This document shows, in pieces, positions 10,865 through 22,401 of a stretch of 64,000 nucleotides of DNA; within the stretch, counting starts at the first letter, position 1; every line of letters begins with the position of its first letter. Origin of the DNA: Neonectria sp. B-13 (taxonomy: Eukaryota > Ascomycota > Sordariomycetes > Hypocreales > Nectriaceae). The DNA is taken from assembly GCA_002682825.1 (NCBI GenBank), contig NOKP01000015.1, positions 1,116,001 to 1,180,000 on the forward strand, given 5' to 3'. A program made the position numbers and the translations under genes. The notes below the pieces were generated by a model, which was not told the origin of the DNA, made no database searches, and worked only from the letters and a program-made list of their open reading frames with translations.

Positions 10865-11689
10865 ATAGCGTGTCGCAAGGAAGAGTCGGCCAACAAACTT
10901 GCAGTTTTGAAATTGCTCTACAAAATACTTCTGACACAGAAGGAGGAGAGGGCCGCATTAGCATTGTTGTTATGCCCTTAGACACGACGCAGCACAGCCT
11001 CGCTGGCGTGTTTCTTTCCCCCATCTCAGGTGGTTCTCCCCCCGCATGAATGTATGTCGCAGCGCTCCTTGCGTTGAATGAGGTATCCCCTAATTACTCG
11101 GTACGTCAACGATCGAAGACCGGGCAACGGCAAGGAACACATGCTGGTCCGGCCGCTTCGGCCATGGCCGCCATCCCGAAATAGCGGCGATCCCATCGAC
11201 CTAGGGCACGGTGGGCTACAGCGCAAATTTCCAGGGGTCTCAGCGGGGCACACTCTCACTGGAGGCACGTTTCGAACCCCAGGCCACTGCATTCCTGTGG
11301 GCTTGGGCTTACAGCAGGATTCGGTGGTAAATCACTCGGAACAGACAGACAGATGAGACAGCAAGATGGGGGAGATTTTGGTCATATTTGATTTGATTTG
11401 GCCCTGTTGGGCAAGCCATGTGCGAGCCGGAGATTGGCATCGCCCAAGGCGTGGGTGTTTCCAAAAGGTCATGTAGTCGGGGACGTTGCCATACCAGTCC
11501 ACCGACACATGGGAGAGAAGTTTATGTACCAAGAGTCCAAGGACCACTAGAATTGACAATAAACGCCCCGTAGACATCAAGATCGAGATTGGCCGCTCTT
11601 CCAAGAGAGACCAGTCACAGGCAAACAACTAGAGGGAAAAACAACCAGAAAAAGCATCATCGTCAAAGCAGCCGTCGTACATCTACCCA
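10865..11689. other. Convergent intergenic spacer
   Basis: 825 bp between the two-TM gene (+) and the 91-aa gene (-). It contains both 3' flanks. A T-loop-like GGTTCGAAAC on the minus strand near 11270 does not fold into a tRNA. No gene seen. Confidence 0.5.
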
Positions 11690-11965
11690 TCACAGGTGTA
11701 GAGATCCCATCCGCTCCTCCACACTGCCCCAGTAAACGATGGGCCGGGGTTCCAGCACGTGCAGCTCGCTGCCAAACTTGCGGCGCTCCTCCTCCATGCC
11801 CACCAGCGACGGCTGGCGGAGGATGATGCTGTTGATGGTGGATGCCGACGAGACGCTCGAGTACGAATCCCGCGTTGCCGCTGATGAAGATCGGCGGCGG
11901 AACGAGTTACGCAGCTTGGAGGGGGAGAAGCGTCCAGCGACGGTCTCGAATCGGTTGTTGAACAT
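11690..11965 (-). CDS. Small Ser/Arg-rich protein, unknown function (91 aa)
   Basis: Single-exon frame starting MFNNRFETVAGRFSPSK at 11965 and ending ERMGSLHL. It has a basic Ser/Arg stretch (LRNSFRRRSSS) followed by Ser/Thr-rich sequence, then a more ordered acidic/aromatic tail with PRPIVYWGSVEERMG. The frame remains open upstream to 12079, but the longer N terminus is low quality, so the internal ATG is preferred. I do not recognize the family. The composition resembles short fungal proteins with phosphorylatable N termini. Could be a lineage-conserved orphan; moderate confidence that it is expressed. Confidence 0.55.
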   Translation of the reverse strand: MFNNRFETVAGRFSPSKLRNSFRRRSSSAATRDSYSSVSSASTINSIILRQPSLVGMEEERRKFGSELHVLEPRPIVYWGSVEERMGSLHL

Positions 11966-12953
11966 GAGGGCGGTTGAGGTTTTGCGAGAGGATGGCCGTG
12001 TTTCGTGTCGTGTAAGCGTGAATGTGTTGTTTGTGTGGATAAGTAAGTGGTGGCGTAGGGGTTGGACAACCAGCGTCAAAGAGAGAGAGTATAGGTGAAT
12101 AGGATGATTAAGGTCGTGGTTGAGAAAAAAAAGGCAACTTGTCCAGCAGTTGACCAGCGAATCCAGAAGCGATAGGCACAGCCCGTCGAGTTTATGTTTC
12201 GTGGTTGTCTAAACGAGTGACTTGGTGTGTGTGTGTGTGGTGTGGTGTAGAAGTGAGAAATGATGGTGATGGCGCCTTGAGACAGGAAACGTGACAACAA
12301 AACAACACTGCACGTCTGCGACCTGGGCAACGCCCTTGTTAAATAAGAGGCCGTCCTGGCGGCCGCAATGACACAACCGCATCATAACGGCATGAACTAC
12401 GATAGCACCTACGTATCATGTCTATCCCGCGACCAGGGGCTGTGGGCACACGCCTGTTTCAAGGAATGTCGTTTGTGACCTGCAACTCCACAAGCTGAAA
12501 CCGTCTCAGCATCCTCATCCCTGCACGAAGTATCCCAGCGCCCTTTCCTAGCATCCTTCGCTTGGCAAAAAGTCACGTCTGTTGCGTCGCAGTAAACGGA
12601 AACATGTCCTTTCCTGTAGTTATGTCACCTGTATATCTCCTGTACGTCTCCTGTACGTCTCCTGTACGTCTCCTCTTCGTCTCCTCTCCGTCTCCGTCTC
12701 AGTCTCATCACTCTCATGTCGCAAGTCTCGCTGATCACACACACTCAAAGATGATCCATTCCTAGTGTGCATCGTGTGTCTTTCTCTCTATGTTGCCCCT
12801 TTCCCATCCTTGTTCTTCCGGAACGCCATGCCTGTCTTTGAATGAAATCCCCCAATAATAATACCTTTGAACATGGCGTCCATGCTCACCCTCTGCTATC
12901 CTGCCGACACACGCACAGTAGTCTGCCCTCCTCCGCTTTCCCCTGGCCGATCC
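11966..12953. other. Intergenic region between the 91-aa gene and cch1 3' end
   Basis: 988 bp containing the 91-aa gene promoter and the cch1 3' flank. A short GT dinucleotide run lies near 12222-12240 and an 11-bp minisatellite at 12629-12694 (listed separately). An alternative cch1 terminal exon could extend to 12896. Confidence 0.5.
12629..12694 (+). repeat. 11-bp minisatellite, six units (CTGTACGTCTC consensus)
   Basis: Six contiguous 11-bp units. The first is CTGTATATCTC, units 2-4 are exact CTGTACGTCTC, and units 5-6 are CTCTTCGTCTC and CTCTCCGTCTC. The tract is about 260 bp past the cch1 stop codon. Confidence 0.9.
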
Positions 12954-15900
12954 TCATCCGAGATCGCCGTATCGATATTGACCTGACTGTTGCGATCGTC
13001 GAACCGTGGCACTACGTCGAATGCTCTCCACCCACACCGAGTCGTCCAGCATTCCCCGGACTTGCGACGGACTTACTGCACTAGTCGGCTCCAAGCTTTC
13101 CCCTGCCCCCGAGTGCTCGTGAACGTCTGGCTCCTGCAGTTCGAAACTAAAGGCCGAGGGCGTTGCGTGGTGTGATGCCGAGGACGGTGGCTCAGCCCGC
13201 GGAACGCTCAACGGGTGTTGCCACGCCGTGTCGTGTAACGACAGATCTATCGATCCGAACCAACTCTGGTGGTTGGAGCCGTCAACGCTCGAGTGGGCCG
13301 ATGATTGCCCAGCTGTTGATCGTGGTGCTGCTCCACCAGTGTCTCCATCTTGGCTCTCATCATCCTCAACCATGATGTGAGGGATATCCAAATGCGGAAT
13401 CGTTGTCATTCGAGCCGACTGCTTCCTTTGCATGTGCTGCTTGAATTTTCGCGACCAGTACCTGAAAGAAATGGTGAGTCATGTTTTAATGTGTACAAGT
13501 CGTCCAGGATGCAACTTACAAAGTGTCGAAAAAGCCGAGAACGATGCGGCGGCGGACTTGCTCCTCCACACGTTGAAGTCGTGCCCGACGTCTCAGGAAC
13601 TCCTCCAATCTGAACCCTGTTAGCTGTGTCTTCGACATCTAGGATCCCCAACCACTTACTTCAAGCTTTTACTGTCGCTGATGATGTTGTAGTGTGCCAA
13701 AATCATGAGTACCGTCGTGAAGGAGATGCCCCGGTCTGGATCTGCAGATACGAGCACCTCCTCGTAGAACACGTTGAAGCGCCGTCTCTGTTCGCGAACC
13801 TTCACCACATCCACCTGCGCGATTCGCCGGTTGAGCTTGCCCAGGTCGACCCCGGTGGCTGCAGTCGTTGTTGCGATAGACATGTGTCGCGACGATTTGA
13901 CATCGTTCTGGACGTCTTCAAGGATAGATCGGACTGAATCGTCGGCATCGTATATGCGCATTTGAAAAACTCCCGAGAGCTCACCCAGCAATCGCGGAAA
14001 TGAGTCCTTGCTGATGTAGCCGGTGCCGGCAGGGTCCACGCTCCGCCATGCTTCCTTGAACCGTCGAATCTCGTCTCGATCGACCACGGCCATACCGCTC
14101 GAGCGCTGGTAGACATAACTGAAGCTCTCGTAGATCAGAGACACAAAGAGGTTGACGAAAATGTACATGCTGACAATGTTCCACGCAATGAAAAGGAATC
14201 TCGCCCATGACTTGCTCCCGCAGTCACTGTAGAAAAACCTGTCCTCGTCCACGCAGAGTGGCGGTTCGATATTGGCATAATCCTCCATAACCTGATTCCA
14301 ACCTTCGCCGAGGCTCATCCTGAAGAGCAAAATCAACGCCTTGGGTACAGTTCGAAAGTTGATATCGTTGCCTTCGCTCTCGCCAAACCGTGTCAGACTG
14401 AAAGCCTGGGTCATGGCAATGGCGAAGACCAGGAAAACCACCAGCCAGGTGGCTAGCAAATTGCCAATCACCGTTAGACTGGCCGCGGCGGTTTTGAAGA
14501 GTTGATCGAGTGCGTCGTTGCGGGGAATAAGAAGCAGTACAATCCCAACCAGGAAGACCTTGTGTAGCTGTATGTAGACTTCGATGTTGGTGCTGGATAT
14601 GAGGAGACTGAGGGTGGCAATAAAGGCGCCGCCGACGATCAAGAGGGAGTAAATGTCCCATGAACTGCGGCGGAAACGAGCCCATCCAAGACCGACGATG
14701 CGGATCGAGATGTTGACCATGTACACGAGGATGAAGGCGAAGAAGACAAAGTCTCGAGTACTGGTCCACCAGTCCGGTTCTGAGCTGAACTCAGACACCA
14801 GCAGACCCAAATGGAGAACCAGAACGACTGTGATTGTCTGATACCACTTGCCTCGTTTCTCGATGGCTCGCTTGTGGCACCATTTCTTCCAAGACTTCTC
14901 CGAGTCGTCATACGAGCTCTTTGAAGGTGAGATCTGCCGCAAGATCTTTCGCAATTCCAACCAGGATCGTTGCTCGGCCGTGAGAAAGGCCACCCCCGTC
15001 TGCTCGGTATAGTTGCGCATGAAGACAGAGATGAAGAGAGTGAGAACGAAGACCGTGGCCAGCAGGTTGAAGGCAACAAAGAACATAGCGTTCCCCTGGG
15101 ATGCGAGATTCACGGGCTGATTGTTGTGGCCAGTGATGGCCTGTGAGGCAAAAGACACATCAGTCCACCCTTCTTGACTAACAATCTGAAAGAGAATGAA
15201 CAGCGAGGATCCAAAGTCGTCAAAGTTGAAGAAGGGATTTGCCGCAACCCTTGGAGCGAGCATTGGCCAATCGTCGCTGAATGGTAAGCTGTCATACTCG
15301 CCAAAGCAGTCACTCATGGTTTCAATCCCAGGACTATTGTCGTTGCAGGTCAGCATCAAGCCACTGAAGAGGTTCAGGCCGTAGATTGCAAACGGAATCA
15401 GGAGAGATAAAGAGACGAAAGCAGCGCCCAGGATTTTCCACCATCCGACGATAATCAAATCATGGAAGGTGTTCCTTGCGCTGTTACTGACGTTCAACAG
15501 GCGAAGAGCTCGAAGGGCCTTGAACGCGCCGATGGCTCTAGAAATGGCTCCGTCGTTGATCAAGAGCGTAACGACGTTGATCCAAAGCGTGATTAACACC
15601 ACGGCATCCAGGAGTCCCCAGGAACTCCGAAGAAAGGCATTGGGTGTCCAAAAGAGCCCATCCGCGATTATTTTGATCACCGCTTCGACACTGAAAATGA
15701 TGGCGAAAGCCATATCGGTCCAGATGTACCAGTTTCGGATGCTGAAGGGATGCTGCTCTTGATACTCCTTCTGATAAAGGGGCGTTGTGACACAGGCAAG
15801 AACGACCATGGCCACGATCGAGGCGTAGATCAAAATGGTGAACGTATACCAAGCTACCCGATTCGGTTCGAGGCCATCGAAGCGTTCAGGTCCCCGGGCA

Positions 15901-18900
15901 GGTCCGACGACTCGTTGACAGAGTCGTCGGATGCGATTTTCGGGCTTGAAAACGTAAAGTGCGTTATTGTATGTCGGGTAACGGGCGAGGTATTCCCTCT
16001 GAGCTCGCCGCCGAGCAGATGTAGCAGATACGGCTTGTTGGGCCATTTGACGCGGGTCCTGCGTATCATTCGGACCATCAAAGCGAAGGTTCGAGTAGAA
16101 CGGGTTTGGCTCTTTGTTGGAAATTCGTTTTACAAACTTGCCCCAGACAGCCGACAGATATCCAGGTCTGACATCGCCCCCCAACAATGTAGTACCACTC
16201 CTCAGAGGTGGGCGAGGCTGGCCAACGTTTTCGTCATGTGAATCCATCCTATCGTCAAGAAACTCGCGCACCACGGCATCTTTAAGGAGCATTTCCATAG
16301 TTGCTGGTCCATAGTCAAGTGGATCTTTGTGTCGTCGGGATTTCCCAAAGGTGAAGATGGTAGAGAGCGCCAGGTGGCTCGAGGGATTTCCGAGATCTCT
16401 CCTTTGAAGAAACGCTTTGACTTGCTGGAGCCGCTTCTCGTCTTCGGATACATCAAAGTTCTCCTGGATGACAGCAATAAACATGTTGACCAAGATGAAG
16501 AAGGCAACAATAAACCATCCTATCAGCAGGACAGCACCGATCCATGATGTGTTGAATTCCCTGGTGTATGAAGTAACAGCATACAAGATGTCTGTCCAGT
16601 TCTCGCTTGTCAAGACCTGATACATACCCATGAAGGAGTTGAAGATCTGGTAGAAAGAGATGCGATTGAATTGGCCGTCATCATAGACAGGAATCTCGCC
16701 CCTGAATAATTGTGCTGCGAAGATTGCCATAAAAAAAGTCATCAGGAAGACGAAAAACATCAGATTCGCGATACCAGTGGCGTTGCCCAGAACAAGTTGA
16801 ATGAGTTGCCGAGTGACAGGAATTGCCAAAACGATTCGGTAGACTCGGACGATTTGGAAGATGGTAAGCCAGTCGTAGGCCCGAGTACCGCGGATCGCAG
16901 GAATAAGAATGATTGACGTGATCACTGCGAGCCCCATGTCGAGTATGTTGTTCCAGCTCCCATGGAATTGATTCCAGTCACCGATGAAGCGGATGATCAT
17001 TTCGATATCGAGGAGGATGGTCACGCATATTTCAGCTGTATCAATGAAGGCTTCTCGAAACGATGACATATGAGAACTGCGGCAAGCTTGGCACAGGAGT
17101 CCGAAGGCAATTATGACAATCCACACTGGTGCCGTCCGATCGTAGATGCGTTGCAGAGGTGAAACGCGTCGAAGCCGTTCTTCAGGTCGAGGCTGGGCGA
17201 GGTCGCCTTGGTCAACCGTGAAGGCGCTTGCTTTGCTCTCTTCTCGAATGACTTGAAAGGAGGAGGTAATGACCGCAATAAGCAAGTTAGTAAGCCAAAG
17301 CATCATGATCATGATGCCAGCACCAAAGAAGAGGGCGGCTTGGGAGTAGTCCGAGCCCATTGTGTAGTACATGAGATTAGAGAACGTATTGGCACTCATG
17401 ATGACGAAGACAAGCTCCAGTGAGTTGAAGATATTGTCAAAGTTAACAGTCCCGCCGAAAGGGTTAGTTTGTTGAAGACAAATGGAGCCTCGAGGGCAAA
17501 AGAAGCCTTTTGCCTCATTGGTCCCATTGTAAACATTTTCCAACCGGCCAGGGACTGTAGATACGAGCCATGGCAGAGTGGCGCCGGTTTTGTTGTCCAA
17601 GTAGCCACCACAGAATGCCTCTGTGTTTGTGTATGAGGCTGTGAGATTCTTGGGGTCAAGAGGATCCAGCCATACGCATTGACGGCTCAAACTGGCTTTG
17701 AAGCTCTGAACTCCAATGATGGCGAATAATAGCCAGAAAAAGGTAAGTAGGAAGGCAACGCGGACCAGAAGCGGCGCTGCTTTCTTGAGGCTTCTGAGAA
17801 TGATCTAGGTCGATGTCAGTCGAGACGAGCCTTACAGGTGTACAAGGGGGCGCGCTTACTGCCGTGCCATTCGTCAGTGCCAACAGTCTCAAAATACGGA
17901 GACAGCTCATCATCCGAAAAACATAGAGGTGGTGTCTCGTTTCGAGACCCATAGTGCTTAGAAAGAACATGATCCAGAAAGAGACCACTGCAACGAAGTC
18001 GATTCGATTAAAGGAGTGGCGAAGAAAGGCACGCCGAGCAAGCTGAAACCTTTGCTGTTCCTCGAGAGTCTGTGGCAAAGATTGTTGCCCCTGCATAAAA
18101 GTCGTGAAGGAGCGAGCGATTGTTGAAGGCTCTGACTGAAACTGGTGTTTGTTTTTCACTGACTTTTGACGTTCAGGCTGGAAGACAGCTCTATACTGAT
18201 CTGCGACTGCAGCACGAATTCCTCGTTTTCGATCAATAGTGCTGTATTCCGCTGCATTAAGGATGAACCCCGACACAATGATCCGGGAGATTAATTCGAT
18301 GGTGAAAATGATAAACAGTACGAGCATAGCCCAATCGATAGCTGTCCCACCCCAGTGCGCTGGCCGCGATTCTCCGTCAGCCGAAACGGGAGGGGCGGCT
18401 TCTACCGCCAGGAGGATGGTCTGGAGAACAATTAAAAGGAGGAGGAACGGCTCCGTGTAAGGGTTGACAAGCAGATTGCAAAGGCGGCGTCTGAGAAAGT
18501 TTTCGGGTGAGAAGATGCCTAAAGATTTTCCTTTGAGAGGGTTCGCAAGAGGTCGTCGAGGAATACGTGGAGGGGGAGATTCAGAGATGAAGTATCGAGG
18601 CTCTCCTGTCTTTTCGGCCGAAGGATTGACGACTTGTGGTTGGTAGGAAGTATCCACAAGCATTGAAGTGGCAGTATCACGGGAAGTATTTCGATCCTCT
18701 GCATGGGGAGAGCGTGAGCGATGGCGCGAGGTACGCTGATCCACGACTTCGCTTTCTCCACTGATGTTGACAACTCGCTGTGACATCGCTCGAACAATCG
18801 ATCCAGCACGCGACAAAGCTCCCGTAGGAGACCTAGATCGTCGGTATTCGTTGGGATTGAGAGAGGCACCATGGCTGCGGTGACGAGCCCCCCCGAAGGA

Positions 18901-19455
18901 AGGATCTAGGTCCTGTCCCAGACTTCTTGTGGTATCGCGGTTTCGTCCTGGACCGTTGTCAACGCTCGACACTGTCTGGAAGCTGTCTCGAGATCGATCG
19001 TCGATGCGGTTTGGGGTGAGTGAGCCGGAGATGGGCTGGGCACCGGACGTCAGAGGGACCCTATCGGACTCGGTATAGTCTGCTCCTGGAGCATCCTCGA
19101 CATATGGGTTACCTCGATCAAACGTATCGAGGGAGGCGGAAGATGCACCAAGTCCCCCGAATCCAAGGTGGTGAATATCTGGCGGTAGAGCTGCTTGTAG
19201 AGCCATCGGATCTATCGGCGACTGCGGGCTCACTTCGCCATCGTCCTGCGCATGGTATGGTTGTTCCCAGTAGGTCGAGATTCCTGGCAAGTTCGAGGCC
19301 ATCTGGGCTTCGGTTAGCGAAGCAGAGTTGAACTGCTGCGTCTGCCCCGGGGCCGACCCTTGAGACTGATAGTTTGCATAGAAAGATCCGTCCAGGTTCT
19401 GCAGTGGTATCGACTGGCGTCGCGCCGGGTCGTCGCCTGGGAAGTTCGAAGACAT
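12954..19455 (-). CDS. cch1: High-affinity calcium channel alpha-subunit Cch1
   Basis: Plasma-membrane Ca2+ channel that works with Mid1 in stress- and pheromone-induced calcium influx. Four exons on the minus strand: 19455-17860, 17804-13660, 13609-13520, 13461-12954, giving 2,112 aa. A ~300-aa Ser/Arg-rich cytosolic N terminus precedes four six-helix repeats. S4-type helices include CLRILRLLALTNGTA|IILRSLKK (domain I, across intron 1), FQIVRVYRIVLAI (II) and FKALRALRLLNV (III). Pore segments are VIMSANTFSN, VLTSENWTD, IVSQEGWTD and MSLGEGWNQ, so the filter reads N-E-E-E. A degenerate EF-hand (DPAGTGYISKDSF) follows domain IV. The acceptor at 13610 was chosen because it gives SLKLEEFLRRRARL, the conserved tail. 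An alternative last intron is possible (see findings). Divergent from the PHD gene. Confidence 0.95.
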
Positions 19456-19961
19456 CGCGATGGTTTAGCGGGTGGCAGCGAAAGGCGTAGCTGCGGACCA
19501 CCGACGTGGCCCAGTGTCAGAATAGAAACTTCTGGCGGGTGTATATGCCAAAATGCAGCATTTTCGATGTCTCGTCGACTCGGGAGACGTGTGGATTACG
19601 TCGTATATGAGATCTGAAGATGAAGATCTGACAATCCAGGAGGCCTGGAGCTGAAGGGGACAATTGTGACAGTGTTAGGGGCTATGGGCACTGTCTCATA
19701 GCGGCTTCAGGGGTCGCGACGCAGGCACATGCCGCGTTTCTTAATTTAGAACACTACCTCAGCACAGTGCGCATGGCGCTACTCCAACGAACATACTTGG
19801 CCCGTTGAGTTCATACCATTGGCTGCTTGCATGTGCTTGTGGCTGGCTGCGCCACAGCGTAGCCTTTTCGCGAACTTCAAGCTCTCGCTCTTCTGACAAG
19901 GGCACCGTGACGCGCCAGACGCATCACCTAACTCCAGCATCAACACCGCAGCCTCGCCAAC
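19456..19961. other. Divergent promoter cch1 / PHD-finger gene
   Basis: 506 bp between two start codons in opposite directions, so it must hold both promoters. I see no strong named element in it. Confidence 0.55.
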
Positions 19962-22401
19962 ATGTCGTCGCGCAAACGATCCATCCGGGCCGTAGATGGC
20001 GACTCTGATGATTCAGAACCATCGCTACTGCATCGGATCCGAAACATGTGGCAGTTCGCAAACTTGTGCCAGTGGATTTACACCTTCGGCAAGGCTGCCA
20101 AAATCTCGGACTCCATTGACATTGAGGTATAGTTACTCTTGCGTTGGCGACTTAGCCCTTTTTGCTGACACACACATCTCGTACATAGGAGATTGAGGCT
20201 GAATGTCTGAAACCGACCTCGTCCTTGCTAGGAGATGTTGCTCTGGCGCTCCTCAAACTCGTATCGTCGCATCGCGGCTTGACGTACGTCTCAGACGCCT
20301 CCATCTAAGCGACCCTATGCTAACGACGAGATGAAGTCACGAGATTTTTGATGACCAAGCGCGCAAGCAGTATGTGATCAAATCGCCCAACGACAACCCG
20401 TTCGGCGACGACGAGGCGCCTGCCAAGTTCAGTGACTTCGACGTGTTCACCAAGGTAGCCTCTGTCACATCAGTTACATGGGGAGTTGGAGCTAATAAAA
20501 GGGTACTTCCCTGGCAGATTCGGGTTTTGCAACAACTGACGCAATGGACGATGATCCACCCTGAACGCATCCGGGACAAGATGGAAGAGCAGAAGGACAT
20601 TGAGCAAACAAACTGGGTGAGCACCACGTCAAGTAGTTCAACTTGTCTTTCTTCGCTAACAATCCACGAGCGAATTGAGCCATACGGATGGGACACAGAC
20701 GACCGAACATATTACGTCCTCGACGATAACAGAGTGTATCGCTCAACAGAACCCCCTCCCTCCGCCCCGACTCCGAAACCGAAGAAGTCTAAAACGTGGC
20801 GTGGTGGACGTCGAGCAAGCAAAAGACGGAGGACGACCATGTCTACAGAAGATGAAACGGCCGAGGCTGATGATGAAGCGAACGGAGACCAACGCGAGGA
20901 CGATGGCCTTGGGGGCATTACATGGGAGTGCCTTGCCGTGTCGCTGGCCGATGTGCGATCCCTCGTTGACGGATTCCGAAAAACTCGAGACGAAAACGAA
21001 AAGATACTGAGGGCCCAGCTGGAAGATCACCTCGTGCCCATTCTGGAAAAGCAGGAAGAGGGTCGGAAAAGAAAGGAGTTGCAGCGTGAACGCGAGTTGG
21101 CTAACCTTGCCAAAATGGCCAATGCCAAGCGATCAAGTCGCATTGCCGGCAAAGTTGAGCAACAAAAACAAGAAGAATACGCCAAGGACGAAGAACGACA
21201 TCGCCGAGAAGCTGAGGCAGCAAAACGGCGAGAAGACCAGGCGAATCTCAAAGAGGAGAGGGAGCGAGACAGCAGGTTGGTCTCGCGAGAAAGGCGCTTG
21301 CAGGAGCGTGAAGCTCGCCGCCTTCAGCACGAGGATGAGCTTGCACAATTGTCAGAAGACACCAAGAGCAGCGATGGGCGCATGTCGGAGCGTCGTCTCC
21401 ACGTCGAAATCGAGAAAAACAAGCAAGCTCTCAAGGAAATCGAGCAGGAAGAAGAAGACTGGGTATTCGACTGTGTCTGTGGGTTGTATGGCCAGGTCGA
21501 CGATGGAACGCACAGTGTCGCGTGCGAGAAGTGCAACATCTGGCAGCACAGCAAGTGTCTGGGAATCACCGAAGAAGCGGCTGAGAGCCCAGAGTTCCAG
21601 TTCGTTTGCGAGACATGCATTCGCCTCGAGCAGGAGGCCAAGGCTCGGCCCAGGACGACTATCAAGTTGAAGATCACCAACCCGCACACCCCAAGTAAAC
21701 AAGGCCAACCCGCGAAGGAGGCAATTAACACCACCACGACGCCCGCGGCCACCGAACTTCCCCCAAAACAGGCCGTCTCAGCCGATGAACTGAAGGTTCA
21801 GAAGTCGAATGGCGTGCTTGGACATGGCTTACCTGCTGTGGCTCCTGATCCGGTCAACGGATCCAGTGCAAATGGCATTGGTCGCTCCCCCAACTCGGCT
21901 CTGGGTGCTGAACGACTAGCCCTAGGTAAGGTGAGCATTGGAAGCTCGCCTCGGGCGACACCAGTTATCTCCGCACCTATCAAGCTAGATGCTGGTGAAC
22001 CAGAGCGAGAGTCTCGGATGAGCAATGCATACCAACAAGGTACCGGTGCTGTTTCTCCCACGGCGTCTGTGAGGACTGCTAGTCCATCCAACAGCTTCCA
22101 CAGCCTCTCCGGTGGTCGATCATTTGAGTCGGCACTAACTACGCCCAAAATCAGCCGCGATATTTATCGTGCAGCCTATGTTCAGAACGGCACCCTCCCT
22201 GCGCCAGCTGGAATCTCGCCCACCAAACACTCACCACCGCGACCAACAGATCCAGGCAGTGCGACCAAGATTAGCATTTCAACCCCCATACTTCCTCCGG
22301 TTGCGAGTCTCTCCCCGTCTCCCAGGCCGCAGGTATTAACACCACCATCTAAACCATCGGAGCCTCACCGGCCCATGGGAAGCCCCTCCGTCAAGCCTTG
22401 A
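19962..22401 (+). CDS. PHD-finger chromatin protein (RSF1/CECR2-like)
   Basis: Probable nuclear chromatin reader of 735 aa. Exons: 19962-20126, 20189-20283, 20337-20454, 20518-20616, 20671-22401. The N terminus (FANLCQWIYTFGKAAKI, then EEIEAECLKPTSSLLGDVAL) resembles the DDT/WHIM-type region of remodeller subunits. It is followed by RIEPYGWDTDDRTYYVLDDN, a motif seen in RSF1/CECR2-type proteins. A long charged coiled-coil region, rich in Arg/Glu, spans about residues 240-420. The PHD finger at ~427-478 has the C4HC3 pattern: CVCG, CEKCNIWQHSKC, FVCETC. The C-terminal ~250 residues are Ser/Pro-rich. Introns 3 (63 nt) and 4 (54 nt) are multiples of three without stops, so retention would be silent for frame. 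The complex it belongs to is inference. Confidence 0.8.

Noticed and set aside
11240..11320. tRNA-like B box (GGTTCGAAAC) on the minus strand
   Set aside because: The flanking bases cannot form a T stem or acceptor stem, and no A box lies at the right distance.
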